Below, piece by piece: positions 62,911 to 64,000 of a stretch of 64,000 nucleotides of DNA. Every line of letters starts with the position of its first letter. Position 1 is the stretch's first letter. A program made the position numbers and the translations under genes. The notes under the pieces are model-generated. The model had not been told where the DNA came from and ran no database searches. It saw only the letters and a list, made by a program, of their open reading frames with translations. Origin of the DNA: Macrococcus sp. DPC7161 (GTDB lineage: Bacteria > Bacillota > Bacilli > Staphylococcales > Staphylococcaceae); contig NZ_SDSC01000001.1 of NCBI RefSeq assembly GCF_004117835.1, positions 558,001-622,000 on the forward strand. Direction: 5' to 3'.

Positions 62911-64000
62911 TTAATAATGAATAGCTTTATCCACGGATGCAAGACCAATCTCATTTAATATTTCTGACATCGATGGGTGTGCGTGAACACTTGAACCTAA
63001 TTCGTATCCCGATGCGTTCATAAACTTTGCTAATGAAACTTCGTTAATCATTTCAGTTGCCTGTTTGCCAATCATACTTACACCTAAAATATCATTTGTA
63101 TGTTTATCAAATATCATACTTGCGAAACCTTCTGCATTGTTTTCAATGAGTGCCATTCCAATGGCTTTAAACGGTATTTTCACTTCTATAATTTCATATC
63201 CTAATTTTTTTGCGCTTTCTTTTGATAATCCTACTGAAGCCATTTCTGGATTCGAATAAATACACCTAGGTATTTGGTTTTCTAAAATTGGTATTGGCAC
63301 TAAATCGTTCATCCATTCAACCGCTGTGATTGCTTCTTTTGCTGCAACATGAGCAAGTTGTAACCCACCGATAACATCACCTACTGCATAAATATGGGTT
63401 TCACTAGTCTGATATCGATCATTAACGACAATCATTTGCTTTGCTGTCTCAATTTTTGTGTTTTCTAACCCAATATCATCACTGTTTGGTTGTCTACCAA
63501 TGGCTATTAACATTTTTTCAAATGTTAATGTTTCATTAATATTTTTAAGCTTTAAAGTCACATTTTCATCGATATCAAAATCATGTTCATTCAACTGACA
63601 ATTAAATATGAAACGCACACCTCTAGCTTCCAGTGCTTTTTGTAAAAGCTTTGTATAAGCTTTATCTTCATTCGGTAATATAGTATCTCCTGCTTCAAGA
63701 ACGGTTACTTTGACGTTTAAATCTGCTAAAAATGATGCAAATTCAATGCCGATAACGCCTCCACCAACAATACCAATAGATTTAGGTAATTGTTCTAACT
63801 TCATAAAATCATCACTAGAAATAATATTTTTGTTATTAAAAGGTAAAAATGATAATGGTTTTGGTCTTGAGCCTGTGCAAATTAACACGAATTTATTTTG
63901 AATCAATTCACTTGAACCATCTTCAAACGAAACAGAAACAGTGCCTGCTCTTGGTGAAAAAATAGATGGTCCAAGTAGTCTCGCAGTACCATTAATTACT
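62911..64000 (-). CDS. lpdA: Dihydrolipoyl dehydrogenase, E3 (partial, 5' end outside window)
   Basis: E3 reoxidises the lipoamide of the BfmB complex with NAD. The window holds about 362 residues from VINGTARLLGP to the C terminus. It includes LICTGSRPKPL, the NAD-binding IGIVGGGVIGIEFASFLADL, IYAVGDVIGGLQLAH and the active-site HAHPSMSEIL. Roughly 100 N-terminal residues, with the FAD motif and redox cysteines, lie beyond 64000. The reading frame stays open to the edge, so it is cut, not broken. Confidence 0.94.
   Translation of the reverse strand, partial: VINGTARLLGPSIFSPRAGTVSVSFEDGSSELIQNKFVLICTGSRPKPLSFLPFNNKNIISSDDFMKLEQLPKSIGIVGGGVIGIEFASFLADLNVKVTVLEAGDTILPNEDKAYTKLLQKALEARGVRFIFNCQLNEHDFDIDENVTLKLKNINETLTFEKMLIAIGRQPNSDDIGLENTKIETAKQMIVVNDRYQTSETHIYAVGDVIGGLQLAHVAAKEAITAVEWMNDLVPIPILENQIPRCIYSNPEMASVGLSKESAKKLGYEIIEVKIPFKAIGMALIENNAEGFASMIFDKHTNDILGVSMIGKQATEMINEVSLAKFMNASGYELGSSVHAHPSMSEILNEIGLASVDKAIHY

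Overview
The window is a contiguous stretch of low-GC Firmicutes core chromosome, from the family Staphylococcaceae. The ferredoxin, EbpS-like LysM protein, SrrAB, Zwf and short-leader gene layout are all staphylococcal. The window also encodes a menaquinol:cytochrome c reductase (qcrABC) and a c-type cytochrome maturation set (resABC) fused to srrAB. To my knowledge S. aureus lacks both. The pair points to an oxidase-positive relative such as Mammaliicoccus (the former Staphylococcus sciuri group) or possibly Macrococcus. That assignment is an inference, not a sequence match. I see no phage, IS element, CRISPR array, tRNA or rRNA.

Layout. 1-10.5 kb: DNA repair, replication and translation genes (ypoC, nth, dnaD, asnS, aspB, dinG, birA, cca), then bacillithiol synthesis (bshA) and a MazG-like pyrophosphohydrolase, all on the minus strand. 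10.5-15 kb: a YitT membrane protein, a YugP metallopeptidase, ypjA and qcrABC. 15-23.4 kb: ypiFBA, the shikimate genes aroA-aroB-aroC, ndk, and the menaquinone side-chain and methylation genes (hepT, menG, hepS). 23.5-30.3 kb: HU, yphF/yphE, gpsA, der, rpsA, cmk and the divergent ansA. 30.3-36 kb: bacillithiol disulfide reductase (ypdA), a CBS-domain protein, ebpS, recQ/ypbB and the ferredoxin gene. 36-45.3 kb: FMN riboswitch with ribU, then srrB, srrA, resC, resB, resA, rluB, scpB and scpA, and the divergent ypuF. 45-52 kb: a 44-residue membrane protein, xerD, fur, nudF, an aldo/keto reductase, a hydrolase, an SDR, proC and rnz. 52-59.6 kb: zwf, a putative methyltransferase, an AraC-type regulator, gnd, a PepT-like peptidase, a 34-residue hydrophobic peptide, an ArAE-type membrane protein and a bacilliredoxin. 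59.6-64 kb: the branched-chain 2-oxoacid dehydrogenase operon, with lpdA cut by the window end.

How the genes fit together. Aro and hep/men genes supply menaquinone. QcrABC oxidises menaquinol toward cytochrome c. ResABC matures the cytochromes, and SrrAB, encoded in the same run of genes, is the respiratory two-component system. Zwf and Gnd make NADPH, which YpdA can use to reduce bacillithiol disulfide made from the BshA product, with the bacilliredoxin as partner. The BfmB complex makes branched-chain acyl-CoA primers for fatty acids.

Many apparent long reading frames begin upstream of the true start. I reassigned starts where a Shine-Dalgarno sequence clearly precedes an internal ATG, GTG or TTG. 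The main items for follow-up are two small membrane-protein genes, a cysteine-free SrrB, and several palindromes sitting on recognisable promoters (resA, qcrA, gnd, ribU).
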